A stretch of 64,000 nt of DNA from Ardenticatenaceae bacterium (GCA_020634215.1 JACKCD010000001.1:124001-188000); one strand, 5' to 3'; counted from the stretch's first letter, positions 16,795-24,893 are shown. Notes: generated from the sequence alone by a model not told the origin. Made by a program: numbers and translations.

Positions 16795-16823
16795 TGGGGT
16801 GTGGGGAGCAGCAAGTAGCATGT

Positions 16824-16862
16824 AAACGGGACTGCCCAATGAATGGGTAGTCCCGTTTTGTT
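16824..16862. terminator. Bidirectional intrinsic terminator
   Basis: A 15-base stem (16824-16838 with 16844-16858, one G-U pair) has T-runs on both strands (TTTT after the plus arm, AAA before it). It lies between the convergent two-TM protein gene and dgt. Confidence 0.8.
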
Positions 16863-18016
16863 TAGGCACGGTTATAGGGGTTAAACAGCTTTTCCCATTC
16901 ATCCAGCGCGTAGCGGTCGGTCATGCCAGCAATGTAGTCGGTAACAACACGAGGAAGTGACGTGGTGGCAAGCTGTTTTTGCGTCTCGCTGGGGAGCATT
17001 TTGGGTTCTTTGGTATATGCATTAAAGATCTCCGAGATAAAACGTTCGGCCTTCATCTGCATTCGCACCAGCCGGTAATGGCGGTACATGTTTTCATAGA
17101 GGAATTTTTTGAGGGCGCGGACTTTGGGGCCAAATTCGGGGGAATAGCCAACCACGTTGCTGCTGTGGGTTTGCAGCTTTTCTGGGGAATCAATTTGATT
17201 TTGTTCCAGGTTGGCGTTGGTGTGATGGAGAACGTCTTGGATGGAACGGCCGATAATTTCGCGGATGATTTCGTCGCGGATGAGGTGGGTAAAAGAACGG
17301 CCGTTTTGCCACCCCACCCCCTCCTTCAACTCACCCCACAGTTCCAGCACATCCAAATCCTCCGGCTGAAACAGTCCCGCCCGCAGCCCATCTTCCAAAT
17401 CGTGGGCATTATAGGCAATTTCATCGGCCAAATTAGCAATTTGCGCTTCCAGCGATGCCCGCTTGTGTGGCTCATAGGCACTGGCATCGCTCTGGTCATA
17501 ATCTGTCTCGTGCTTGATCATCCCCTCCCGCGTTTCATACGTCAGGTTCAACCCGGGAAAATCGGGGTATCGTTTCTCAAGTTTGGAAACAATACGGTAG
17601 CTTTGCGTATTATGGTTAAAACCGCCATACTCCTCCATCAACGCATTGAGCGCATGTTCACCGGCGTGCCCAAACGGCGGATGGCCCAAATCATGCGCCA
17701 AACAAATCCCCTCCGTCAGCTCCTGGTTGCCACCCAAATTCCGCGCCAGCGAACGGCCGATTTGCGCCACTTCCAGCGTGTGGGTCAATCGCGTGCGGTA
17801 ATGATCCCCCTCATAAAAAACGAAAACCTGCGTTTTATACTCCAGCCGCCGAAACGCCGTTGTATGCAAAATCCGATCACGATCCCGTTCAAACGCCGTC
17901 CGCGTCGCCGATTCACGCTCCAGGTACATACGTCCCCGTGAATCGGCACTCTTCAGCCCATAGGGAGCCAGCATCTGCCGTTCCCGTTCTTCCAGCGCTT
18001 CTCGTTTAAGAATCAT
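16862..18016 (-). CDS. dgt: dGTPase-like HD-domain triphosphohydrolase
   Basis: A 384-residue cytosolic HD-domain protein. The metal-binding set is visible as R-L-T-H-T-L-E-V-A-Q, L-A-H-D-L-G-H-P-P-F-G-H-A-G-E and a later D (L-A-D-E-I-A-Y-N-A-H-D). These define the deoxyguanosinetriphosphate triphosphohydrolase-like family, which cleaves dNTPs to nucleosides plus triphosphate. Length matches type-2 Dgt-like proteins rather than the longer E. coli enzyme. It reads toward the shared terminator at 16824 and overlaps nothing. Confidence 0.9.
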   Translation of the reverse strand: MILKREALEERERQMLAPYGLKSADSRGRMYLERESATRTAFERDRDRILHTTAFRRLEYKTQVFVFYEGDHYRTRLTHTLEVAQIGRSLARNLGGNQELTEGICLAHDLGHPPFGHAGEHALNALMEEYGGFNHNTQSYRIVSKLEKRYPDFPGLNLTYETREGMIKHETDYDQSDASAYEPHKRASLEAQIANLADEIAYNAHDLEDGLRAGLFQPEDLDVLELWGELKEGVGWQNGRSFTHLIRDEIIREIIGRSIQDVLHHTNANLEQNQIDSPEKLQTHSSNVVGYSPEFGPKVRALKKFLYENMYRHYRLVRMQMKAERFISEIFNAYTKEPKMLPSETQKQLATTSLPRVVTDYIAGMTDRYALDEWEKLFNPYNRA

Positions 18017-18354
18017 TTGCTACTCCTTTTGATCAATACCAACGAAGGACAAAAAGCAACTTTTTGCTTTTGCAAGTAATAGATGGCAAGTAGCAAGTGT
18101 TAGTTGTTATCAAACTTGCCGCCTGTTACCTGTAACTTGCAGCAAACTGTCAATTTATCACCACTGGCAACATTGCCTCGGCAAATACGCTTACCCCCAG
18201 CAGACCGCTACTTGCTATTATCTTATGACAAGTGTAACATAAATCAACTATTCCCGGCAGCTAGTTTGGTCGCTGCGCCGGGCAAAAGAAACAGGATTGA
18301 GCAGGTGCATATTCGGATTGCGGCCGAATAGCCACCGATAGGGAAGAAAACAGG
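18017..18354. other. Intergenic region between divergent dgt and LysM genes, with family D repeat
   Basis: About 340 bases without a gene. Positions 18075-18205 hold degenerate direct and inverted units of the type GGCAAGTAGCAAGT / AACTTGCCGCC / TACCTGTAACTTGC, a dispersed repeat also seen at 42823-42905. The rest should contain two divergent promoters, but no box convinces me. Confidence 0.55.
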
Positions 18355-19041
18355 ATGTTGTCACAACCAAATGTTCGGATGGTGATGCTGGTGATGCTGG
18401 TGGCGATTATGGTGGCCGTGGCTGGCTCGCTGTTCTTTTCAAGAGGATCAAGCCAGGAAACAACCATAACACAAACAGAGCCGGTAGAAATTGATGGGGT
18501 GCTGCTGCGGATCACGGGTGACCCCGCGCAGCGTGTTACTTTGGTTGGCGGGGGCACCAACATTCAAACGGTGTTAACGCTGCCGCAAACGCAGCAGGTG
18601 CAGCCAACGACCCCACCGGAACAAACTCAGCAAGAACAAACGTCAGAACAGCAAGCAACGGCCGTTCCTCCCACCAGCACACCCGTCCCGCAAACATTCA
18701 CCCAAACCACATCGTCAGCTGACCCCATCATTTTTATCAGCTACACCGTGCAGGGCAGCGACACCCTCTACAGTATCTCATCCTCACGGATGGATACCTC
18801 CATTGCCCTTATGGCTCGCTTTAACCTTTCCGCCAAGGACATTGTAGCCGGAAACGTTATTCAGTTGCCCATTGGCAACCCCGCTTACTGCCCCAGCAGC
18901 CGGCCGTATGCCGTGGGTGAGGGCGACACTGCCTATAGCGTGGCTCGACGCTTTGGCACCAATCACGATACGCTAAAGGCTATGAACAGTTTGGATGCCA
19001 ACTACACAATCCGCATCGCCGAAATTATTTGTGTACCATAG
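18355..19041 (+). CDS. Membrane-anchored protein with two LysM domains
   Basis: A 228-residue protein. A single N-terminal hydrophobic segment (about residues 8-28) would anchor or export it. A Gln/Thr/Pro-rich linker (about 75-122) follows, then two LysM modules: one starting I-S-Y-T-V-Q-G-S-D-T-L-Y-S-I and one Y-A-V-G-E-G-D-T-A-Y-S-V-A-R-R-F-G. LysM modules bind N-acetylglucosamine polymers, so the protein probably sits at the cell wall or surface. A palindrome copy at 18657 falls in the linker and encodes T-A-V. No catalytic domain is present. Confidence 0.85.
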   Translation: MLSQPNVRMVMLVMLVAIMVAVAGSLFFSRGSSQETTITQTEPVEIDGVLLRITGDPAQRVTLVGGGTNIQTVLTLPQTQQVQPTTPPEQTQQEQTSEQQATAVPPTSTPVPQTFTQTTSSADPIIFISYTVQGSDTLYSISSSRMDTSIALMARFNLSAKDIVAGNVIQLPIGNPAYCPSSRPYAVGEGDTAYSVARRFGTNHDTLKAMNSLDANYTIRIAEIICVP

Positions 19042-19077
19042 GCAAAAGGACGCAGTTCAAGACGAAGAATCAAAATA

Positions 19078-19122
19078 GGACGCAGATTTTCCTGATTCAC
19101 CCGATCGGGAAAGTCTGCGCCC
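19078..19122. repeat. Family C repeat (GGACGCAGATTTNCCTGAT type)
   Basis: An imperfect inverted repeat with 19-base arms lies between the LysM and lipoprotein genes. Better copies occur at 28732-28968 and 29674-29727. Confidence 0.6.
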
Positions 19123-19143
19123 TGTTTTCAAGGCAGAGAGTTA

Positions 19144-20337
19144 ATGAACAACACACGCCTAAAAATCAAGGATTTCACAGATGACGCAGATTCATCCGTG
19201 TTTGTCCGTGTTCGTCCGTGTCCCATTTTCTGCCTGCTCTACTGCCTGCTGCTGGCTGGGTGCCAGGTAGCCGGGCTGGCCGATGCGCCATTGGTGACAA
19301 CGGTGGAAAGCCGTTTGGGGGTAGATGTGGGAGAATTGATTGGGGACGAAACGGCCGTTCCTCCCTCTCTCGCTACTGCCTATGCCGCCGCCACGGCCGT
19401 TGCCCGCCCCGCCGCCGAACTTGAACCCGGCAGCAGTCGTCGCAACCCGCTGCCCGCCACCACCGAACTTATCACCCTCAATGATTGGGAAGTAGTAGTA
19501 CTGGAACAAATGCGCGGTGAAGCAGCTTGGGAGCAAATTCGCGCCGCCAATAGCAACAACCAGCCGCCTCCCACCGGCGAAGAATATTTGCTGCTGAAGC
19601 TGTGGGTGAAAAACAACAGCACCGACCCCGATGAGCAAAGCCTGGGGCTGCACGTTACCGGTAATGCCCTCAAAACCCACTATAGCTTTGACAGTGACGT
19701 GGTGGAGCCAGACCCACAGCTTGACACCTATCTGCCGGGCAACAGCGAAAGCATTGGCTGGGAAGCATACCGCATCACAAGCGATGAGGGGAATTTGCTG
19801 CTGATGGTGGATGATTGGCGTGACTATGAGGCGGGCTATCTCTATGTGGCGCTGTCACCGGGGGCGGCAATTGCTGTGCCGGAGGCGTTGGCGGGGGTGG
19901 AAAAAACGGCCGTTGGCGTAACCCAAAGCGAACCGGCTCCCTTCGGCCAAATGGTCACCAGTGACGACTGGCAAGCTCGCGTGGTAGACGTAGTGACGGG
20001 TGAAGAGGCTTGGCAGATGGTGTATGAGGCCAACCAATTTAACGACCCACCTCCGGCCGGCCACAGCTATCTCGCTGTCAAGCTATGGCTGCGCTACATT
20101 GGTCTGGTAGAAGGACCACATTACACAACCGATGACAATTTTGCTGTTGTCGGCAGCACCGTTGCCCAACCATCCACCGTAGACCCCACGCCAGAACTAC
20201 GGTTTGAACTATTTCCCGGTGGCGAAGCCGAAGGTTGGCTGGTGCGGCTGGTGGCCGACAGCGATGCCAACACTTCCCTGCGTTTTTCCATCCCCGATGG
20301 GGAGCGCTATTTGTCACTGGTGGTGTCGGGGCGGTAG
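19144..20337 (+). CDS. Lipoprotein with two tandem DUF4352-like domains
   Basis: A 397-residue predicted lipoprotein. The lipobox L-L-A-G-C lies at about residues 36-40. Two homologous halves follow (about residues 105-240 and 262-395), each with D-W-x-V-x-V, a G-E-A/E-A-W-x-x-x-x-x-A-N-x-x-N-x-P-P core and Y-L-x-L-K-L-W. Their layout resembles the DUF4352 immunoglobulin-like lipoprotein domain, a tentative match. The first 25 or so codons, before the hydrophobic core, are encoded by a dispersed repeat (CAGATGACGCAGATTCATCC followed by CCGTGTTTGTCCGTGTTCG). A start further in, such as the GTG at 19198, is possible. Two exact palindromes (19350, 19905) lie in linkers before each domain. Confidence 0.7.
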   Translation: MNNTRLKIKDFTDDADSSVFVRVRPCPIFCLLYCLLLAGCQVAGLADAPLVTTVESRLGVDVGELIGDETAVPPSLATAYAAATAVARPAAELEPGSSRRNPLPATTELITLNDWEVVVLEQMRGEAAWEQIRAANSNNQPPPTGEEYLLLKLWVKNNSTDPDEQSLGLHVTGNALKTHYSFDSDVVEPDPQLDTYLPGNSESIGWEAYRITSDEGNLLLMVDDWRDYEAGYLYVALSPGAAIAVPEALAGVEKTAVGVTQSEPAPFGQMVTSDDWQARVVDVVTGEEAWQMVYEANQFNDPPPAGHSYLAVKLWLRYIGLVEGPHYTTDDNFAVVGSTVAQPSTVDPTPELRFELFPGGEAEGWLVRLVADSDANTSLRFSIPDGERYLSLVVSGR

Positions 20338-20339
20338 AA

Positions 20340-20410
20340 AATAGGGGAGATTGGAGATTAGAGATTGTGAACGCTTATCAATCTCCAATGCCCAATCTCC
20401 AATCCCCAAC
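20340..20410. repeat. Family A hairpin repeat between convergent genes
   Basis: GGGGAGATTGGAGATTAGAG pairs imperfectly with AATCTCCAATGCCCAATCTC. It fills the space between the lipoprotein gene and the SCP2 gene. Confidence 0.75.
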
Positions 20411-20794
20411 TTAAATCAACTGCGGATAAATTTTTTGCGCCTGGTCAAAGAGGGGTGCCAGGCTCATGACTTTCCAAACGGGGCCTTTAGGCTGCACTTG
20501 TTTGCTGCCAAGTGCTTTGGCAAGGTTGAGGTTACCCAGCAAGATTTGGTGCAGGGTGTCGCTGGGGAGGGTGATGTCGAGTTCAGGTTTGATGGTGGTG
20601 GGGCCATAGTGAATTTTTAACGGCCGTTTACTCGCATCAATTGTCATCTCCCCTGCCGGCTCCTGGCAATTAAACCGAATCACCAGCTTCGACTTCAACA
20701 TCGCCTCCGTCGCCTGCGGATACTCCGCCTCAATCCGAGCCACAAGCTGCTGCATCAGCGAATAAAGCTGCGTACTACTGCTAAAAACAGCCAT
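20411..20794 (-). CDS. SCP2 sterol-binding domain protein
   Basis: A 127-residue protein of the SCP2 fold, a small hydrophobic-pocket domain that binds lipids or acyl-CoA. Supporting pattern: an N-terminal helix with L-Y-S-L-M-Q-Q-L-V, then K-L-V-I-R-F-N-C-Q-E-P-A-G-E-M-T-I-D, and the terminal helix with T-L-H-Q-I-L-L-G-N-L-N-L-A-K-A-L-G. The start at 20794 is chosen because it overlaps the stop of the upstream gene (TAATG), indicating translational coupling; the frame stays open further upstream but that part is the other gene's territory. Its partner is the HTH triple-repeat protein. Confidence 0.78.
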   Translation of the reverse strand: MAVFSSSTQLYSLMQQLVARIEAEYPQATEAMLKSKLVIRFNCQEPAGEMTIDASKRPLKIHYGPTTIKPELDITLPSDTLHQILLGNLNLAKALGSKQVQPKGPVWKVMSLAPLFDQAQKIYPQLI

Positions 20795-21825
20795 TACTCC
20801 TGCCCCTCCCCCATAAACCGCTGCTTGAATTGCTCCGCCTGGAATTGCAGCGAATAATTGAGCATATACCAAATCCCCTTCCACGTATCGGGGTCAAGCA
20901 AATCTTCCTTATTGGTATTTTCCAGCGTCTCCAAAATGCCTTTGGCAACATCAGGCGTCACCCGCTCCAGAGCCGAACGCATAAACCCTAGCACCGTGTC
21001 CGGCTTGAACGGTTCGGGCAGTTGGGCGTTTAGCCGTTCCCGCGTCTGCTCCGCCTGGTGCTGCGCCGAATAACTAAGCATATAGGCCAGTCCCTTCCAC
21101 GTATCGGGGTCAAGCAAATCTTCCTTGCGCGTGTTTTCCAGCGAACTCAGAACCGTTTGCACAATGTCGGGTGTCACCTTTTCCAAATTTTGCCGGAAAA
21201 AGTTCAGCACATTGTCGGGGCGCAGCGGCTCCGGCAGTTGGGCGTTTAGCTTTTCCCGCGTTTGCTCTGCCTGGAACTGCGCTGAATAGGTGATCATGTA
21301 GGCAACACCACGCCAGGTGTCTTTGTTGAGCAAATCTTTGGTGCTTATCCCCTGCATGTTTTTCAGAATGGTCAGTTGGGCATCGGGAGCCAATCGCTCG
21401 ATGTTCTCACGCACCAGCTTGAGCATGTTTTGCGGCGAATAGGCGGCTTGACCGCTGCTGGGGAAGGTTTGCCGCAGTTCGGCCACCATCTTGTCCAATT
21501 CAGCCAGCAGCGCCTGAATTTGTCCCGGTTGTGCTTTAGCCTCAGGCTGCGGCTCTGTAGCTGGCGTTTCTTCTGGCGTGGGTTCGGCCACCGCCAGAGC
21601 GATGTCGGGGAAGGCGGCCAGCCGATCTTCACGAAATTTGCGTAAGATGTAGCCAAGCTGGCCTTTGCTAAGACCTGCGCTGGCAGCAGCGTCGGCCTGG
21701 GTGTGGCCGCTGTTTATAGCAAGCAGTGCCTGGGCGCGACGGCCGTTTAATCCCTCATCTTGCTCTGCCAATTGGGTCAACGCTGCCACCTCTGGTTCTG
21801 TTAATAAATGATTTTCCTGCCCCAT
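20794..21825 (-). CDS. HTH protein with three tandem ~64-residue repeats, family unknown
   Basis: A 343-residue protein. Residues about 5-75 look like a helix-turn-helix of the kind found in IS630-like transposases and related regulators (R-A-Q-A-L-L-A-I-N-S-G-H-T-Q-A-D-A-A). An Ala/Glu/Pro/Gln linker follows, with a helix L-A-E-L-D-K-M-V-A-E-L. Then come three repeats of about 64 residues (about 145-210, 210-275, 275-340), each with a core like D-L-L-D-P-D-T-W-K-G-L-A-Y-M and Q-A-E-Q-T-R-E-K-L-N-A-Q-L-P-E-P. No transposase catalytic domain is present. The repeats are highly similar at the DNA level, suggesting recent duplication. Function is unknown; coupling to an SCP2 gene and divergence from phasin/PhaR suggest a lipid or PHA context. 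Confidence 0.7.
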   Translation of the reverse strand: MGQENHLLTEPEVAALTQLAEQDEGLNGRRAQALLAINSGHTQADAAASAGLSKGQLGYILRKFREDRLAAFPDIALAVAEPTPEETPATEPQPEAKAQPGQIQALLAELDKMVAELRQTFPSSGQAAYSPQNMLKLVRENIERLAPDAQLTILKNMQGISTKDLLNKDTWRGVAYMITYSAQFQAEQTREKLNAQLPEPLRPDNVLNFFRQNLEKVTPDIVQTVLSSLENTRKEDLLDPDTWKGLAYMLSYSAQHQAEQTRERLNAQLPEPFKPDTVLGFMRSALERVTPDVAKGILETLENTNKEDLLDPDTWKGIWYMLNYSLQFQAEQFKQRFMGEGQE

Positions 21826-21935
21826 GCGGTGCCTCCTCTGAAATGGGACGCGGCGAACACGGATAAATCTAGCATGATGTGCGGCCGCTTTTATAGTTTG
21901 TACTGCTCTTTGCCCACATTATACCTGCTTTTCCG

Positions 21936-21994
21936 TTGACTTCACTGCGCCAGAATGCTAAATTATTAATGATGCATTGCGTCATAAATTATTA
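21936..21994 (+). promoter_or_regulatory. Promoter and candidate PhaR operator of the phasin-phaR operon
   Basis: TTGACT (21936-21941), a 17-base spacer and TAAATT (21959-21964) form a promoter. Overlapping the expected start is a near-perfect inverted repeat ATGATGCA-T-TGCGTCAT (21969-21985), itself flanked by two identical TAAATTATTA direct repeats (21959-21968 and 21985-21994). PhaR repressors bind TGC/GCA-containing sites and autoregulate phasin operons, so an operator is a reasonable inference. Confidence 0.55.
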
Positions 21995-22010
21995 GGTAAA
22001 GGTATATAGC

Positions 22011-22403
22011 GTGGCTGAGAAATTTGAAATTGAGATTGAAGAAGAGGAAGTGGAACCGAGCGAAACGACATGGCAATCGCTGGTGCGGCGGGTGGTTCTG
22101 GCTGGGGCTGGTGCGGTGGGGCTGGCGCAGGACGAGGCAGAGGCGTTTGTGCGGCGGCTGGTGCAGCGGGGTGAGTTGGGGGAAAAAGACGGCCGTTCTT
22201 TGCTGGCTGAAATTCATGAGCAGCAGCGCCGTTTTGCCCGTCTTGGCCCCCTGTTTTTGCTGGAACGTCAGGTCGAGTTTGTGTTGCACCGGCTGAGCGT
22301 GCCTACGAAAACGGAAATTGACGAATTGTCGGCCAAGATAGAAACGTTGAGCCAAAAGGTTGACCAACTGCGGCAGTTATTGCAGCCAAAAGACAAGCGC
22401 TAA
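22011..22403 (+). CDS. Phasin-family / polyhydroxyalkanoate granule-associated protein
   Basis: A 130-residue protein starting at GTG 22011 with AAAGG eight bases upstream. The acidic N-terminus precedes a helix (S-L-V-R-R-V-V-L-A-G-A-G-A-V-G-L-A-Q-D), then V-Q-R-G-E-L-G-E-K-D-G-R-S-L-L. A C-terminal coiled coil (T-E-I-D-E-L-S-A-K-I-E-T-L-S-Q-K-V-D-Q-L) has the heptad pattern of PhaF/PhaI-type phasins. Such proteins coat PHA granules or link them to the nucleoid. The next gene is the PhaR-type regulator, which strengthens the call. No PHA synthase is in the window. Confidence 0.72.
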   Translation: MAEKFEIEIEEEEVEPSETTWQSLVRRVVLAGAGAVGLAQDEAEAFVRRLVQRGELGEKDGRSLLAEIHEQQRRFARLGPLFLLERQVEFVLHRLSVPTKTEIDELSAKIETLSQKVDQLRQLLQPKDKR

Positions 22404-22417
22404 GGGATGGCACATTG

Positions 22418-22990
22418 ATGAGTACGCTGTTAATTAAACGATACCCCAACCGCAAGCTGTATGATACCGAATCGAAGCAGTATGTGACGCTGCAAGGGAT
22501 TGCCGAGCTAATTCGGGGTGGGCATGAGGTGCAGGTGGTTGACCATATGACGGATGAGGATTTAACGGCCGTTACCCTCACCCAAATCATCTTCGAGCAA
22601 GAAAAAAAGCAGGGTGGTTTTTTGCCAACGGCCGTTTTACGCGGGCTGGTACAGTCTGGCGGCGAAACCCTCAACGCCATCCGCCGCAACCTCGCCTCCC
22701 CACTCGACCTGCTGCGCCATGTGGATGAAGAAATTGAGCACCGCTTACAAGCCATGATTAACCGAGGGGAACTAGCCCGCGAAGAAGGGCTGCGGCTGCG
22801 CGACAAGCTGCTCTCATCCAGCAATCTGTGGCCGGAATCCCTCTTTCCTTCTGAGCAAGAAGTGGAAACGGTGCTAAAACAACATGGCATCCCCACCCGC
22901 CAGGAACTCGACATGCTTTATGGGCAGCTAGATGCCCTATCGGCTAAATTGGACACCCTGATTGCGGAGAACACGGACGAACACAGATAA
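22418..22990 (+). CDS. phaR: Polyhydroxyalkanoate synthesis regulator, PhaR type
   Basis: A 190-residue protein. Residues about 3-62 match the PHB/PHA accumulation regulator DNA-binding domain (L-I-K-R-Y-P-N-R-K-L-Y-D-T-E-S-K-Q-Y-V-T, then E-L-I-R-G-G-H-E-V-Q-V-V-D). The C-terminal half resembles the preceding phasin (N-R-G-E-L-A-R-E-E-G-L-R-L and a heptad coiled coil at the end), so it may bind the granule surface in the same way. PhaR repressors sense PHA granules and control phasin genes. The ATG at 22418 with GGGATGG upstream is preferred to the in-frame TTG before it. It is co-transcribed with the phasin (14-base gap). Palindromes at 22564 and 22627 lie inside. Confidence 0.85.
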   Translation: MSTLLIKRYPNRKLYDTESKQYVTLQGIAELIRGGHEVQVVDHMTDEDLTAVTLTQIIFEQEKKQGGFLPTAVLRGLVQSGGETLNAIRRNLASPLDLLRHVDEEIEHRLQAMINRGELAREEGLRLRDKLLSSSNLWPESLFPSEQEVETVLKQHGIPTRQELDMLYGQLDALSAKLDTLIAENTDEHR

Positions 22991-23028
22991 ATCTGCGGCA
23001 TCTTTGACAGAAAAAAGAAACAACAAGT

Positions 23029-23586
23029 ATGATCGAAATCTCTGGCACCATTCAACGCGCTTTTCTTTTCCCTGCTGCGGCCGACATGGCACTAGCCTAT
23101 TACGGCAACATGGCGCGAATTTTACCGCTGTTGCCCCACATTTCCGTGGTTCAAGAATACTCGTCCACTCAGTTTCGTACCCATTATCAAACGGTGGAGT
23201 TGGGAGCCTATACGGTCAATGTCTTTTGCGATTTGGAAAGCGAGGTAGACCACGCGGAAATGGTCATTCACGTGCGGCCGGGGCAGTTTGCTGAACCAAC
23301 AGCAGCTTCCACTACCCTCACATCCTCAACAGCTTATGGTCTTTTTTCCATGCTGGCTCGTTTTTTCCCGCTGGAAGGGCAAACACGAATTGAGTATCGG
23401 CTGGGGCTACAGGCGCGGCTGCCCCGGCCGGCCGGGCTGCGGTTGATGCCCAAACGGGTGTTAAATGGGTTGGGGCAAGGGATTACAAACGGCCGTTTGC
23501 GCGAAATCGCCGACGGGTTCATCACCCGCTCGCTAGAAGACTTCCCCCACTGGCTCACCCAACAGCCAACCATCCCCGCCCCGTGA
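23029..23586 (+). CDS. START/SRPBCC-like protein, DUF1997 type
   Basis: A 185-residue protein with features of the DUF1997 family known from cyanobacteria and plastids: an N-terminal strand I-E-I-S-G-T-I-Q-R-A-F-L-F-P-A, then Y-Y-G-N-M-A-R-I-L-P-L-L-P-H-I, and a C-terminal helix A-D-G-F-I-T-R-S-L-E-D-F. These resemble lipid-binding START-like folds. Its function is not established. It overlaps the next gene by four bases, and both share the fold, so they may be a tandem-duplicated pair acting together downstream of the phasin/PhaR operon. Confidence 0.55.
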   Translation: MIEISGTIQRAFLFPAAADMALAYYGNMARILPLLPHISVVQEYSSTQFRTHYQTVELGAYTVNVFCDLESEVDHAEMVIHVRPGQFAEPTAASTTLTSSTAYGLFSMLARFFPLEGQTRIEYRLGLQARLPRPAGLRLMPKRVLNGLGQGITNGRLREIADGFITRSLEDFPHWLTQQPTIPAP

Positions 23587-24020
23587 AAATTCACGGCCAG
23601 TGCGAACTGCCAGCACCCCCTGCCACCGTCTGGCACTTCCTGGCAACCCCCGACCAGGTCAGCCAATGTGTTCCCGGTCTAACGGCTTGGGAAACCATAA
23701 CCCCGAACACCCACTTTCGCCTCTGGCTGCGCCTGCCATTTGCCACCACCGCCCAACCGCCGCTACCTGTCACCCTTACGTGGGGTGAACAACACCCCAC
23801 CACCTCCCTACACCTGCTGCTAACCACCCAATTCGGTACGGATCCCATCCAGGTCACCACCCAACTCACCCTGCACCCGCTTGCCACCAGCCAAACTCAA
23901 CTTCACTTTCTCATGGTCATCACCACCGACAACCGCTTCATAAAGCAAATCCTACGCCATCACAGCCCCAGGCTCATTGACCAATTTTTTACTGCCATGC
24001 AGCAGCGGCTACAGCCCTAA
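23583..24020 (+). CDS. SRPBCC-family (CoxG-like) protein
   Basis: A 145-residue protein beginning with GTG at 23583, inside the end of the preceding gene (GTGA overlap). The N-terminus, K-I-H-G-Q-C-E-L-P-A-P-P-A-T-V-W-H-F-L-A, followed by P-D-Q-V-S-Q-C-V-P-G-L, is the classic beginning of CoxG/SRPBCC proteins. The C-terminal helix is L-I-D-Q-F-F-T-A-M-Q-Q-R-L. No CO dehydrogenase genes are nearby, so a general hydrophobic-ligand role is more likely than one in CO oxidation. The coding strand is markedly C-rich, following the palindrome at 23488. Confidence 0.68.
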   Translation: MKIHGQCELPAPPATVWHFLATPDQVSQCVPGLTAWETITPNTHFRLWLRLPFATTAQPPLPVTLTWGEQHPTTSLHLLLTTQFGTDPIQVTTQLTLHPLATSQTQLHFLMVITTDNRFIKQILRHHSPRLIDQFFTAMQQRLQP

Positions 24021-24143
24021 CACACAAACTGTAGGTAGTTGGTAATCATTGCCATTCCCTTGTCTTACCAACCACAAGCTACTAGCCACCAGCCACGACA
24101 ACAACATCTTTGTTCAACATGCAAGAATTACATCGTTACGCAA

Positions 24144-24893
24144 CTATTGCAAATGACTCAAAAACGCCCGCGTCCGCTCATCCTGCGGGTTGTTAAAAAG
24201 CTGTTCCGGCGTGCCAATCTCGGCAAAACGGCCTTCGTGCATAAACAAAATCCGGTCGGCAAAGCGTCGCGCAAAACTCATCTCATGCGTCACCGCCAGC
24301 ATCGTCATTCCTTCCTCCACCAACTGCTGCATCACTCCCAGCACCTCCCCAATCAGCTCCGGGTCCAGTGCCGACGTTGGCTCATCAAACAGCATCACCT
24401 TTGGCTGCATCGCCATCGCCCGCGCAATTGCCACCCGCTGCTGCTGCCCCCCGGAAAGCCGCGACGGATATTGATCTTTCTTCGCCGACAGCCCCACCTT
24501 CTCCAAATTCCGCATCCCCAACGCCACCGCTTCGTCCTTGCTCATCCCCTTCACCGTCATCGGCCCCTCAATCACATTTTCCAACGCCGTCATGTGGGCA
24601 AACAAATTAAACGACTGGAACACCATCCCCGTTTTCAGCCGCAGGTCATGCACCTGCTGCCGATACTCCCGCCCATGCCCACCTCCCTGCACCACCAGCC
24701 CATCCACCTCCACCGAGCCAAAATCGGGCTGCTCCAAAAAGTTAATGCAGCGCAGCAGCGTGCTTTTGCCCGACCCACTGCGGCCGATAATGCACACCAC
24801 TTCGGCCGGCGCCACCTCAAAAGAAATGTCTTTCAGTACATGAAGCTGGTCAAAATATTTGTCTAACTTAGAAACCCGCACAATCGGTGTCAT
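24144..24893 (-). CDS. glnQ: Polar amino-acid ABC transporter ATPase
   Basis: A 249-residue ABC ATPase of the PAAT class (GlnQ/HisP). Motifs: Walker A G-R-S-G-S-G-K-S-T, signature L-S-G-G-Q-Q-Q-R-V, Walker B V-M-L-F-D-E-P-T-S-A-L-D-P-E. It overlaps the permease stop by four bases and is the last gene of a binding protein-permease-ATPase operon. The amino acid transported cannot be fixed from sequence; the symbol denotes the family rather than proven glutamine specificity. Confidence 0.88.
   Translation of the reverse strand: MTPIVRVSKLDKYFDQLHVLKDISFEVAPAEVVCIIGRSGSGKSTLLRCINFLEQPDFGSVEVDGLVVQGGGHGREYRQQVHDLRLKTGMVFQSFNLFAHMTALENVIEGPMTVKGMSKDEAVALGMRNLEKVGLSAKKDQYPSRLSGGQQQRVAIARAMAMQPKVMLFDEPTSALDPELIGEVLGVMQQLVEEGMTMLAVTHEMSFARRFADRILFMHEGRFAEIGTPEQLFNNPQDERTRAFLSHLQ

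Noticed and set aside
16979..17941. A 320-codon plus-strand frame opposite dgt
   Set aside because: The HD-domain motifs are on the minus strand; this frame has no recognisable domain or ribosome site.
20860..21300. A long DNA direct repeat of about 190-bp period
   Set aside because: It is in frame within the HTH protein and reflects its protein repeats; it is not a CRISPR or a mobile repeat.
23583..24020. Carbon monoxide dehydrogenase operon member
   Set aside because: The protein resembles CoxG, but no cox structural genes are nearby; it is kept as a general SRPBCC protein.
24039..24866. A 275-codon plus-strand frame opposite the amino-acid transporter ATPase
   Set aside because: Its His/Pro/Arg-rich translation is the typical antisense of a C-rich gene; the minus-strand ABC ATPase accounts fully for the region.
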